A DNA stretch of 7,478 bases, taken from the NCBI GenBank assembly GCA_026389955.1, contig JAPLGY010000353.1, positions 1 to 7,478 on the forward strand. Direction: 5' to 3'. The position numbers and the translations under genes were made by a program. Below are positions 1 through 7,478 of the stretch, piece after piece; within the stretch, counting starts at the first letter, position 1; each line of letters opens with the position of its first letter. Source of the stretch: Caldilinea sp. GTDB lineage: Bacteria > Chloroflexota > Anaerolineae > Caldilineales > Caldilineaceae. The notes beneath the pieces were generated by a model. It had not been told where the DNA came from. It searched no databases and was given only the letters and a program-made list of their open reading frames with translations.

Positions 1-194
1 CATCCGTTCAACCAGTATATCACAGCCAGAGTGCTGCCACCAAGCTGCAGAGCTGCTGCCAAACTGGGGCTTCTCAAAACCCATAAAGGCTGCATACGCA
101 GGTCCAGAGCGAAAAACACCCACCGCCGCCGCTACAGCCCATACAAGACAAAAGCCATCAACAGACACCCAATGCAGACTGCTATCCATTCCAT
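1..194 (-). other. Ambiguous minus-strand reading frames at the window edge
   Basis: Two overlapping minus-strand frames run toward the window start, and I cannot tell which, if either, is coding. Frame A starts at ATG 194-192, eight bases after a good Shine-Dalgarno sequence (GAAGGAAG, complement of 203-210). It encodes a 20-residue hydrophobic peptide beginning MEWIAVCIGC and stops at TAG (132-134). The same frame then stays open to position 1 with an arginine cluster and more hydrophobic residues, so it could be a small membrane protein broken by an in-frame stop. Frame B starts at ATG 189-187, thirteen bases from the same ribosome binding site, and is open for all 63 codons to the window edge. 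It contains an alanine- and valine-rich stretch and then a tail rich in serine, glycine and tryptophan. I recognise no domain in either frame. Confidence is low, because the gene continues outside the window. Confidence 0.3.
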
Positions 195-208
195 GCGATC
201 AACTTCCT

Positions 209-394
209 TCAGCTCTTGGCCAGATGTCTGCCTACTCGGTAGCTCCAACGCAGTAAAGAACGGCTCGGCAGCCGACGCTGCATCTGCTGCCGCACAACAA
301 ATCGCCGCCAGGCCGGCTTGGGAGTTTCCGAGGGAACCACCGGGCGAACCAAGATCATTGCGATGAAAAACAAATGTCGATGCGATACGTTCAT
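209..394 (-). CDS. Possible small basic protein, 61 aa, unknown
   Basis: This minus-strand frame has its ATG at 394-392, with a second possible ATG 13 codons in. The product would be 61 or 48-49 residues and is strongly basic, with many arginines and an RRFVVRQQMQRR segment. I recognise no family. No convincing ribosome binding site precedes either ATG, which argues against it. In its favour, its TGA stop overlaps the Shine-Dalgarno sequence of the next frame (ATG at 194), a spacing typical of operons. The frame is open far upstream (to 1063) only as a shadow of the exported-protein gene. It may be a small gene, a remnant, or chance. Arginine richness is common in spurious frames of GC-rich DNA. 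Confidence 0.2.
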   Translation of the reverse strand: MNVSHRHLFFIAMILVRPVVPSETPKPAWRRFVVRQQMQRRLPSRSLLRWSYRVGRHLAKS

Positions 395-614
395 CAGCCC
401 GTCAATCCATTCAGTTGTTTGTCCACAAATTGGTTTCGTCAATTTTGTTAAAAACACAATAGCAGATTTTTTCAGGCTGTGAACAAAAAAAGGTGGGTCG
501 AAAAGGTTGGAGTTTTTACCGGGAAAATCAAAATCGACCGACAGAATTTCAATCTTTTGCGGAGATTGGCGGGAGGGAGGTGATGGGGCACCCATGCAAA
601 AGGAGGCCCCCCCC
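395..614. other. Gap with no supported gene
   Basis: I see no gene in this stretch. It is AT-richer than the coding regions, with several A and T runs between about 440 and 520. Short plus-strand frames cross it, one with a GGGAGGGAGG purine run just before an ATG near 582. Those frames run straight into the terminator palindrome and encode low-complexity peptides, so I do not accept them. Promoter-like fragments for the left-edge minus-strand frames exist here, such as TTGACG on the minus strand around 437-442, but none pairs with a good -10 box. Confidence 0.4.
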
Positions 615-653
615 AAAAAAAATGGCCTGTTACAGTGTAACAAGCCATTTTTC
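615..653 (-). terminator. Palindromic rho-independent terminator
   Basis: The arms are 618-626 (AAAAATGGC) and 644-652 (GCCATTTTT), a perfect nine-base match. After one C/A mismatch (627/643) a second six-base stem continues (628-633 with 637-642), closing on a three-base loop at 634-636. Read on the minus strand, the hairpin is followed by a run of U from the eight A at 615-622. It lies about 40 bases past the stop codon of the exported-protein gene, so it most likely ends that transcript. The T run at 648-652 would also allow it to work in the plus direction. Confidence 0.85.
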
Positions 654-692
654 AACAATGATGCCGTTTGTGTGCGGCCAACCCCAGACTTC

Positions 693-1205
693 TTAGCGGC
701 TGCTGAGCCAGCGGGTCGAGCCCAGCACATACTCGCCAGTGTCAACATGCTGGCCCTTGACCCAGCCCGGAAGGTCGAAGTTGCCCAGGATATTGCCCGG
801 GATCCCAACCATGACAGCGCCGGTCGGAATGGTGGCCGCGCCATTGATCGACTGGACCACATGCAGTGTGCCGCTCGCATCCCACCAGGAGACATACTGC
901 TGATAGGTGCGGAAACGCATAGAAATCCCACGGCCGGTCTGCACGTAGTCGTTCCCACCCAGGCCAGCCCCAGAGAAGCGCACCGACTCAAAGTAGCCGT
1001 TGCCGTCCTGGCCCGAAACCGGCGGCGGAGGTGCCACATTGAAGTTTTCACTGCCATCTGCACATTCCCAGGTGAACTTCTGGTAGGTGCACTGGGTCCG
1101 GTAGGCAGCAGAGGCCGTCATGCTGACACCTAGCAGCAGAACCATCGCTGCAATAAAGCCAACAGACAGGACGCGCATCGAAATCATTGTTCCACGAAAC
1201 TGCAT
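693..1205 (-). CDS. Small exported protein of unknown function
   Basis: The product is a 170-residue secreted protein that I do not recognise. I chose the ATG at 1205-1203 because AAGGAG (complement of 1213-1218) sits seven bases upstream. A start at 1250 has no such site and would place extra lysines and arginines ahead of the signal. Residues 1-11 form a short n-region with two arginines (MQFRGTMISMR). About 18 hydrophobic residues follow, then TASA-AY, a good signal peptidase I site near residue 34. The mature part is about 136 residues. It opens with two cysteines ten positions apart (CTYQKFTWEC) that could form a disulfide, then has a PPPP linker, then a region rich in glycine, tyrosine, tryptophan and valine that looks like an extracellular beta-rich fold. 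There are no transmembrane segments beyond the signal and no lipobox or LPxTG motif. It stands alone, divergent from the P450 gene, with its own terminator. Export is well supported; function is unknown. Confidence 0.8.
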   Translation of the reverse strand: MQFRGTMISMRVLSVGFIAAMVLLLGVSMTASAAYRTQCTYQKFTWECADGSENFNVAPPPPVSGQDGNGYFESVRFSGAGLGGNDYVQTGRGISMRFRTYQQYVSWWDASGTLHVVQSINGAATIPTGAVMVGIPGNILGNFDLPGWVKGQHVDTGEYVLGSTRWLSSR

Positions 1206-1212
1206 TGGTGTT

Positions 1213-1218
1213 CTCCTT
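1213..1218 (-). promoter_or_regulatory. Ribosome binding site that fixes the exported-protein start
   Basis: On the minus strand this is AAGGAG, seven bases before ATG 1205. It decides between the two candidate ATG codons (1205 and 1250) in favour of the shorter protein. Confidence 0.8.
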
Positions 1219-1365
1219 CTTTTTGTTGATTTATGCATTGTATCCGGCATAGAAGTCCAGGAGCATCGACGTGTTCAATTTGTACGTTTTTTGTATTTTT
1301 GTTCAGGACCTCCTTATTGAATTTTTTAAGGACGTTTGCCTTTTGTTATTTATAACAGATTGTAC

Positions 1366-1431
1366 AATATCACACAAATTTTGTAATCGCTAAAAAAAAA
1401 ATAGCCTTCAACGAGAAAAATTTGTGATATT
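1366..1431. repeat. Imperfect inverted repeat around an A tract
   Basis: The left arm 1366-1382 begins AATATCACA and the right arm 1417-1431 ends TGTGATATT, nine perfect bases. The match then extends through AATTTT/AAAATT after a two-base insertion in the left arm. The 34-base spacer contains ten consecutive A. The arms are AT-rich and the structure lies well upstream of both genes, so a protein-binding or DNA-bending role is more likely than a transcript hairpin. Confidence 0.5.
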
Positions 1432-1448
1432 TCGCAGGAATGAAAGCG

Positions 1449-1489
1449 CCACAGCTCCGGACACCCTTCCACAACAGCTGTGGTATACT
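1449..1489 (+). promoter_or_regulatory. Candidate P450 promoter with overlapping operator
   Basis: TGGTATACT (1481-1489) is an extended -10 element, TGn followed by TATACT, about 80 bases before the P450 ATG. The -35 position is poor, as is common for extended -10 promoters. A perfect eight-base inverted repeat (CCACAGCT at 1449-1456 with AGCTGTGG at 1476-1483) ends exactly at the -10 box. A tighter one, CCACA-n5-TGTGG, spans 1469-1483. A repressor bound there would block RNA polymerase, which is an inference from position. Confidence 0.45.
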
Positions 1490-1568
1490 CTTTTTTAGAG
1501 AGAAAGCCTTGTTCTGCCTGGCAAACAAAGTTTCTGGCCGTGACAAAAAATTCAAGGATAGCCACACC

Positions 1569-2909
1569 ATGATGGCGGAAACAGTTCGTCCCCTCCCCAA
1601 AGCAGAACCGCGCAAAGGGTTGCGTGTACTGGCAGGTCTGGCCCGCGATCGCTCGCCGCTGACAGCGCTGACTTTGATGCGCGAGTGGGTCGGCCAGGCG
1701 TTTGAGATCCCAGTCCCCAATTTCCGGCCTGCTGTCTTTGTCGGACCAGAGGCCAATCGGCAGATTTTGATCACAGACCGCACCCTGCTCAGCTGGCGCA
1801 ACGCCAGCGACCCTGTGGTCAGGCTGCTGCGCCGCGGGGTGCTGGTCGTCGACGGCGCCGAACACGACCGCTACCGCCAGATCATGGACCCCGTCCTGCA
1901 GCGGCGCAATGTCCTGCACCATATTCCCGACTTCTGGCGCTACACCGACCAGCTCACCGCAGCCTGGACCGAGGACAGCACACAGGATCTGCTGGTCGAG
2001 ATGCGCAAACTGGCCCTGCTGATCCTGATGGGGGCCACCTTTCATGTCGACTTCACCCCGCACCTGCAGCGCCTCTGGCAGCCGATCCTGGATCTGATCG
2101 ACTACATCTCTCCCGGCCTCTGGGTCGTCTGGCCCGGCGCGCCCTCCAGCACCCGCCACCGCAAGGCCATCGAGGCCATGGACGACTACCTGTACTCGAT
2201 TATCCGCCAACGCCGGGATACATTGGCGGAGAGTCGACTCCCGCCCGCCCCCTCCGATCTGCTCGGCGTGCTGGTCGCAACCCCTGACATGACCGACGAT
2301 CTGGTGCGCGACCAGCTGCTGACCATGCTGATCGCCGGCCATGACACCAGCACCGCACTGCTGGCCTGGGTCTTCTATCTGCTTGGCCAACACCCAGAAA
2401 CCCAACAGGCCCTCCAGCAGGAAGTCGACCAGGTGCTGGGTACCCAGAACCAGCCCCCCAGCGCAGACCAGCTCAACCAGCTGCTCCAGCTCGAACAGGT
2501 GATCAAAGAGACCCTGCGCCTCTACCCCCCTATTCACATCGGCAACCGGCGTGCTGCCGAGACGCTCTCGATCTGCGGCTACCATGTGCCGCAGGGCCGA
2601 CGGGTGATGTATTCGATCTATCTCTCCCATCGAGACAAAGACTACTGGCAGGACGCCGACAGCTTCTGCCCGGCACGCTTTGCTCGCGGCCAGGAAGAAA
2701 AAACACCCCCCTTGACCTATGTTCCGTTCGGAGGCGGACCCCGAACCTGTATCGGCGCCACCTTCGCCCAGATCGAAGCGCGCGCTGTGCTCGCCCGCCT
2801 GCTGCAGCAGTTTGATTTCAGGCTTCTCAACGGCGCCCAGATCCACCCCCACATGGGCGCTACCCTGGAACCACGCCCCGGCGTGCAGATGCAAATCCGG
2901 CGGCGTTGA
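1569..2909 (+). CDS. Cytochrome P450
   Basis: This is a heme monooxygenase that inserts one oxygen atom of O2 into an organic substrate using two electrons. The product is 446 residues, normal for a soluble bacterial P450, with no N-terminal membrane anchor. Visible motifs are AGHDTS in the I helix (256-261, the oxygen-activating acid/threonine pair D259-T260), ETLR of the K helix (314-317), the FCPARF version of the PERF segment, and the heme loop FGGGPRTCIG (387-396) with C394 as the iron ligand. All key residues are intact. The start at ATG 1569 is nine bases after AAGGAT (1554-1559). The frame is open back to 1440, but that ATG lacks spacing to a ribosome site, and the extra residues overlap the promoter. 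The eukaryote-like motifs (AGHDT, ETLRLYPP, long heme loop) resemble E-class P450s such as the CYP102 heme domain or CYP110. The substrate is unknown. No ferredoxin or reductase gene lies beside it. Confidence 0.95.
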   Translation: MMAETVRPLPKAEPRKGLRVLAGLARDRSPLTALTLMREWVGQAFEIPVPNFRPAVFVGPEANRQILITDRTLLSWRNASDPVVRLLRRGVLVVDGAEHDRYRQIMDPVLQRRNVLHHIPDFWRYTDQLTAAWTEDSTQDLLVEMRKLALLILMGATFHVDFTPHLQRLWQPILDLIDYISPGLWVVWPGAPSSTRHRKAIEAMDDYLYSIIRQRRDTLAESRLPPAPSDLLGVLVATPDMTDDLVRDQLLTMLIAGHDTSTALLAWVFYLLGQHPETQQALQQEVDQVLGTQNQPPSADQLNQLLQLEQVIKETLRLYPPIHIGNRRAAETLSICGYHVPQGRRVMYSIYLSHRDKDYWQDADSFCPARFARGQEEKTPPLTYVPFGGGPRTCIGATFAQIEARAVLARLLQQFDFRLLNGAQIHPHMGATLEPRPGVQMQIRRR

Positions 2910-2915
2910 GCGTAT

Positions 2916-2934
2916 GGCTCGGTTCGGGAGAGCC
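2916..2934. terminator. Weak hairpin between convergent genes
   Basis: GGCTC (2916-2920) pairs with GAGCC (2930-2934) around a nine-base loop. It fills most of the 27-base gap between the stop codons of the P450 and GNAT genes. There is no T run on either side, so it is not a standard rho-independent terminator. It may only slow polymerase or mean nothing. Confidence 0.25.
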
Positions 2935-2936
2935 GG

Positions 2937-3503
2937 TCACCGACCCGCACGCTGAAGCAGACGCCCGTCCTCTGTGGCCAGATTGCCCAGCGAACGGGTC
3001 AGGTACAAAACCAGTTCGTCGTCTACCGTGAACTCGGCCCCGTAAAGCAGCGGACGACCGCTGGCCATCAGACCGCGGCCATCTGGAATGTAGCCGCGCC
3101 GCACATACAAAATCTGGGCAGCCCCATAGTCGGCTGTCATCCCAACCCCGATGCCCGCCACCGACGACCGCTCCGCAATCAACGCCTCGGCAGCATCCAA
3201 CAGCGTCGTCGCAATGCCGCGGCGCTGCCAGGCCTTCAAAACATTCAGATCGACAATCTCCGGGATGGCCGCCGCACGAAACGGCGGATAGGTCGACTCC
3301 CAACAGAGGGTTGTGTAGCCCACAAAATGCCCCTGCACCCACGCCACCCACACCGTCCGCTGGCCAGCCTGCTGTTCCGCACAGTAGCGCCTGTATTGTT
3401 CGGCCGGCTTGTGCCACCCCTGCGCGGCAAAGGCCTCCGCAATCGGCTCGGCATCCTCGTCGCGCAAAAACCGGAGCGTGCAGGCCAGCGGCTGGCCACT
3501 CAT
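2937..3503 (-). CDS. GNAT-family N-acetyltransferase
   Basis: The 188-residue product is the right length for a single GNAT domain, which moves an acetyl group from acetyl-CoA to an amine. The acetyl-CoA pyrophosphate loop (motif A) is QRRGIA at residues 93-98, following the strand PEIVDLNVL (81-89) and leading into helix ATTLLDAAEALIAERSS. The later part (ADYGAAQILYVRRGYIPDG, about 124-142) fits motif B, where the conserved tyrosine near the end often acts as general acid. The start ATG (3503-3501) overlaps the stop of the upstream oxidoreductase gene as ATGA, so its translation is very likely coupled to that gene and it needs no promoter of its own. The acceptor is unknown. Small metabolites, aminosugars and protein N-termini are all possible in this family. 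It converges on the P450 gene. Confidence 0.88.
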   Translation of the reverse strand: MSGQPLACTLRFLRDEDAEPIAEAFAAQGWHKPAEQYRRYCAEQQAGQRTVWVAWVQGHFVGYTTLCWESTYPPFRAAAIPEIVDLNVLKAWQRRGIATTLLDAAEALIAERSSVAGIGVGMTADYGAAQILYVRRGYIPDGRGLMASGRPLLYGAEFTVDDELVLYLTRSLGNLATEDGRLLQRAGR

Positions 3504-4507
3504 GCGCTCACCCGCACCGGCCGGCCGGTGCGCGCAGACGCATAGATCGCCAGCATGCTGCGCAGAAATGCCCGTGAATCCTGCAGCGAGACCAGCGGCG
3601 CCGCCCCGTCCAGCACACAGGCCTCCATCGCCTGGATCTCACAAAGATAGGGGTCGACCGCCGTCGTGACGATCGACTCGCTCCGGTTGTCCAGATCCGT
3701 CAGCGTCATCACACTCTCCTGCCCCCCCAGCCCAGGCTTCCACGGATGCGGAATCTGCAGCAGCCCGCGCTCGCCGGTCACGTAGGCCCCCTCTCGAAAG
3801 GGCGTCCGAAATCCTGAAGAGATCTTGGCCACAGCCCCGCCGGCAAACCGCAGCTGGGCGACCATGGCGACATCTACTCCACTCTCCCCGACAGTCTGCT
3901 GCGCCCACACCTCCACCGGCGCCCCCTCGCCGATCAGCGTGATCGACAGGCTGTTCGGGTAGACCCCGACATCCCATGCCGACCCGCCCGTCAACCCTGC
4001 CTGAAGACGCACATTGGCCGCACGCTCCGGGGGCAGGTGGAAGTTGAACCAGCTGTTGACCAGCTGCAGCCTGCCCAACTGGCCGCCGCGCACCAGCTCA
4101 AGGGCACGGCGGGTCTGCGGATGATGCAGATACATGAAGGCTTCAAAAATGGTTGCCCCGCTGCTCCGGGCAGCAGCCTCGACCTGCTCAAATTCAGCCA
4201 TGCTGACCACAAGCGGCTTTTCACAGAGCACATGCTTGCCCGCACACAACGCCGCCACCGCCCACTCGGCGTGCAGCCCGTTGGGCAGCGACAAATAGAT
4301 CGCATCGATCTCAGGGTCGGCAAGCAGCGCAGCGTAGCTGCCATAAATCTTCGGGATCGCATGCTGGCTGGCATAGGCGGCAGCCCGCTCGCGATCCCGG
4401 CTGGCCACAGCGACCAGCTCGCTGCGCTCAGCACGGCGCAGCGGCCCGATCAGGGCCTTGTTGATATTGGCGGTGGACAACAGCGCCCATCGGACAACCC
4501 GGCTCAT
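3500..4507 (-). CDS. Gfo/Idh/MocA-family NAD(P)-dependent oxidoreductase
   Basis: The product is 335 residues, typical of this family of sugar, polyol and diol dehydrogenases. The N-terminal Rossmann domain (about 1-122) binds NAD(P). It has the strand WALLSTANIN (7-16), LPNGLH (74-79) and the family hallmark EKPL (96-99), whose lysine is the usual catalytic or substrate-contacting residue. The C-terminal sheet domain contains WDVGVYP (178-184), matching the conserved DxGxY segment. The overall pattern, including EAFMYLHHPQ, is closest to the trans-dihydrodiol and xylose dehydrogenase branch, but the substrate cannot be named. The usual glycines of the dinucleotide loop are replaced (A8, S11). 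I believe LLSTA also occurs in other members of this branch, so I do not call it inactive. The start ATG 4507 follows a strong AAAGGAGG (complement of 4515-4522) by seven bases. It is the first gene of a two-gene operon with the GNAT protein. Confidence 0.92.
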   Translation of the reverse strand: MSRVVRWALLSTANINKALIGPLRRAERSELVAVASRDRERAAAYASQHAIPKIYGSYAALLADPEIDAIYLSLPNGLHAEWAVAALCAGKHVLCEKPLVVSMAEFEQVEAAARSSGATIFEAFMYLHHPQTRRALELVRGGQLGRLQLVNSWFNFHLPPERAANVRLQAGLTGGSAWDVGVYPNSLSITLIGEGAPVEVWAQQTVGESGVDVAMVAQLRFAGGAVAKISSGFRTPFREGAYVTGERGLLQIPHPWKPGLGGQESVMTLTDLDNRSESIVTTAVDPYLCEIQAMEACVLDGAAPLVSLQDSRAFLRSMLAIYASARTGRPVRVSA

Positions 4508-4514
4508 GGGAGTT

Positions 4515-4558
4515 CCTCCTTTGAAAATAGATGGTGGTTCACAACAACTCCGATTATA
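4515..4558 (-). promoter_or_regulatory. -10 box and strong RBS for the oxidoreductase operon
   Basis: On the minus strand a perfect TATAAT (complement of 4553-4558) lies about 45 bases before the ATG at 4507. It would give a short leader ending in AAAGGAGG (complement of 4515-4522). The matching -35 position (about 4576-4581) is poor, so this promoter may need an activator. The -10 box is seen directly; its use is inferred. Confidence 0.5.
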
Positions 4559-4586
4559 CTATGGCTGCCAACGTGCCGGATGGCTT

Positions 4587-4692
4587 CCAAAAAATTGCGC
4601 AGCCCGCCCACCCCACCTATCTAAAGTCGTGCGCCCCGATGGGGCGAAATGTGGACCCCCAAAAAATTGCGCAGCCCGCCAAGCCCACATAT
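4587..4692. repeat. Two direct repeats of 34 bases, 72 bases apart
   Basis: Positions 4587-4608 and 4659-4680 are identical over 22 bases. Similarity continues to 4620 and 4692, with only three differences in the next twelve, giving 31 of 34 matches. Each copy holds A6 followed by TTGCGC and a GC-rich block, and ends in CCCAC(C/A)TAT. The copies flank a small GC hairpin at 4632-4646. They lie between divergent genes. They could be a duplicated promoter or operator, or two copies of a short dispersed repeat of this genome. Confidence 0.85.
4632..4646. other. Small GC hairpin between the direct repeats
   Basis: CGCCCC (4632-4637) pairs perfectly with GGGGCG (4641-4646) over a three-base loop. 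No T run follows on either strand, so it is not a standard terminator. Its position in the middle of the repeat pair suggests that it belongs to the same element. Confidence 0.5.
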
Positions 4693-4695
4693 ACT
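4667..4695 (+). promoter_or_regulatory. Candidate promoter of the large flavoprotein gene
   Basis: TTGCGC (4667-4672) and TATACT (4690-4695) are separated by 17 bases, the ideal sigma-70 spacing. They would give a leader of about 50 bases before ATG 4752. The -35 box lies in the second direct repeat. The first copy has the same TTGCGC (4595-4600), followed 17 bases later by the weaker TATCTA (4618-4623). This is predicted from spacing and box match only. Confidence 0.45.
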
Positions 4696-4751
4696 TCAAG
4701 AAAGCCGATCCCCCCCACCAGCAACGAGCCGAAGGAGCCGAAAAGACCCAC

Positions 4752-7478
<2,727 letters not shown>

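Larger units (their letters stand above)
1206..1568. promoter_or_regulatory. AT-rich divergent intergenic region
   Basis: This region of about 360 bases separates the divergently transcribed exported-protein and P450 genes, and I see no gene in it. It holds a perfect ten-base palindrome (ATTGTACAAT, 1359-1368). It also holds a larger imperfect inverted repeat (1366-1382 against 1417-1431) around an A10 tract, and a second inverted repeat next to the P450 promoter. For the minus-strand gene, TACAAT (complement of 1237-1242) is a possible -10 box, but I see no good -35 partner. The dense symmetry suggests that regulators bind here; which ones is unknown. Confidence 0.55.

Noticed and set aside
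493..696. Small plus-strand gene with a GGGAGGGAGG site before ATG near 582
   Set aside because: It runs through the homopolymer tract and the terminator palindrome and ends within the 3' end of the opposing gene. The peptide has no coding character.
209..1063. Long minus-strand frame of 284 codons
   Set aside because: Most of it overlaps the exported-protein gene in another frame and crosses its terminator. Only the final 61 codons are considered, and weakly.
1440..1568. N-terminal extension of the P450 from the ATG at 1440
   Set aside because: It has no properly spaced ribosome site, covers the likely promoter and inverted repeat, and adds residues not expected in the family. ATG 1569 has AAGGAT nine bases upstream.
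1350..2894. Long minus-strand reading frame opposite the P450
   Set aside because: It is antisense to an intact P450 and encodes low-complexity Gly/Gln/Val-rich protein with no domain, as expected opposite a GC-rich gene.
4587..4692. CRISPR array
   Set aside because: There are only two repeat copies, with a 72-base period, a hairpin between them and no cas genes. This is a duplicated intergenic element instead.

Overview
The window is GC-rich bacterial DNA. Its genes favour codons ending in C or G, it has clear AAGGAG-type ribosome binding sites, and its intergenic stretches are AT-richer. The set of genes (an E-class-like P450 with no partner, a Gfo/Idh/MocA oxidoreductase coupled to a GNAT protein, and a very long FAD/4Fe-4S/CCG oxidoreductase) would suit a metabolically broad environmental bacterium such as a Chloroflexota member. 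That placement is a low-confidence guess, because no marker gene is present.

Layout. Positions 1-614 hold no confident gene. There are weak minus-strand reading frames at the left edge and an AT-richer gap. A near-perfect palindromic terminator (618-652) follows, closing a minus-strand gene for a small exported protein of unknown function (693-1205). An AT-rich divergent intergenic region (1206-1568) with several inverted repeats separates it from a plus-strand cytochrome P450 (1569-2909). The P450 converges on a minus-strand two-gene operon. In that operon a Gfo/Idh/MocA-family oxidoreductase (4507 to 3500) overlaps a GNAT acetyltransferase (3503 to 2937) by the four bases ATGA. A second divergent region (4508-4751) carries a tandem pair of 34-base repeats, a GC hairpin and promoter-like boxes. 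From 4752 to the window end runs a large flavoprotein fused to iron-sulfur and cysteine-rich (CCG) domains. It is incomplete only at its last few residues.

How the genes might work together. The oxidoreductase and GNAT protein are almost certainly co-transcribed and translationally coupled, and may modify the same sugar-like or polyol-like substrate. The other genes have separate promoters, and no shared pathway can be shown. The P450 has no ferredoxin or reductase gene nearby.

The most notable point is in the large flavoprotein. By comparison with what I know of the GlcD/D2HGDH/YdiJ-type family, it lacks the stretch that carries the catalytic EHG motif and the final FAD-domain segment, yet the reading frame is intact on both sides. 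The second is the duplicated repeat upstream of it, where each copy places a TTGCGC box 17 bases from a TATnnn box. I found no CRISPR array, transposase, phage gene, tRNA or rRNA, and nothing I can defend as a wholly new system.
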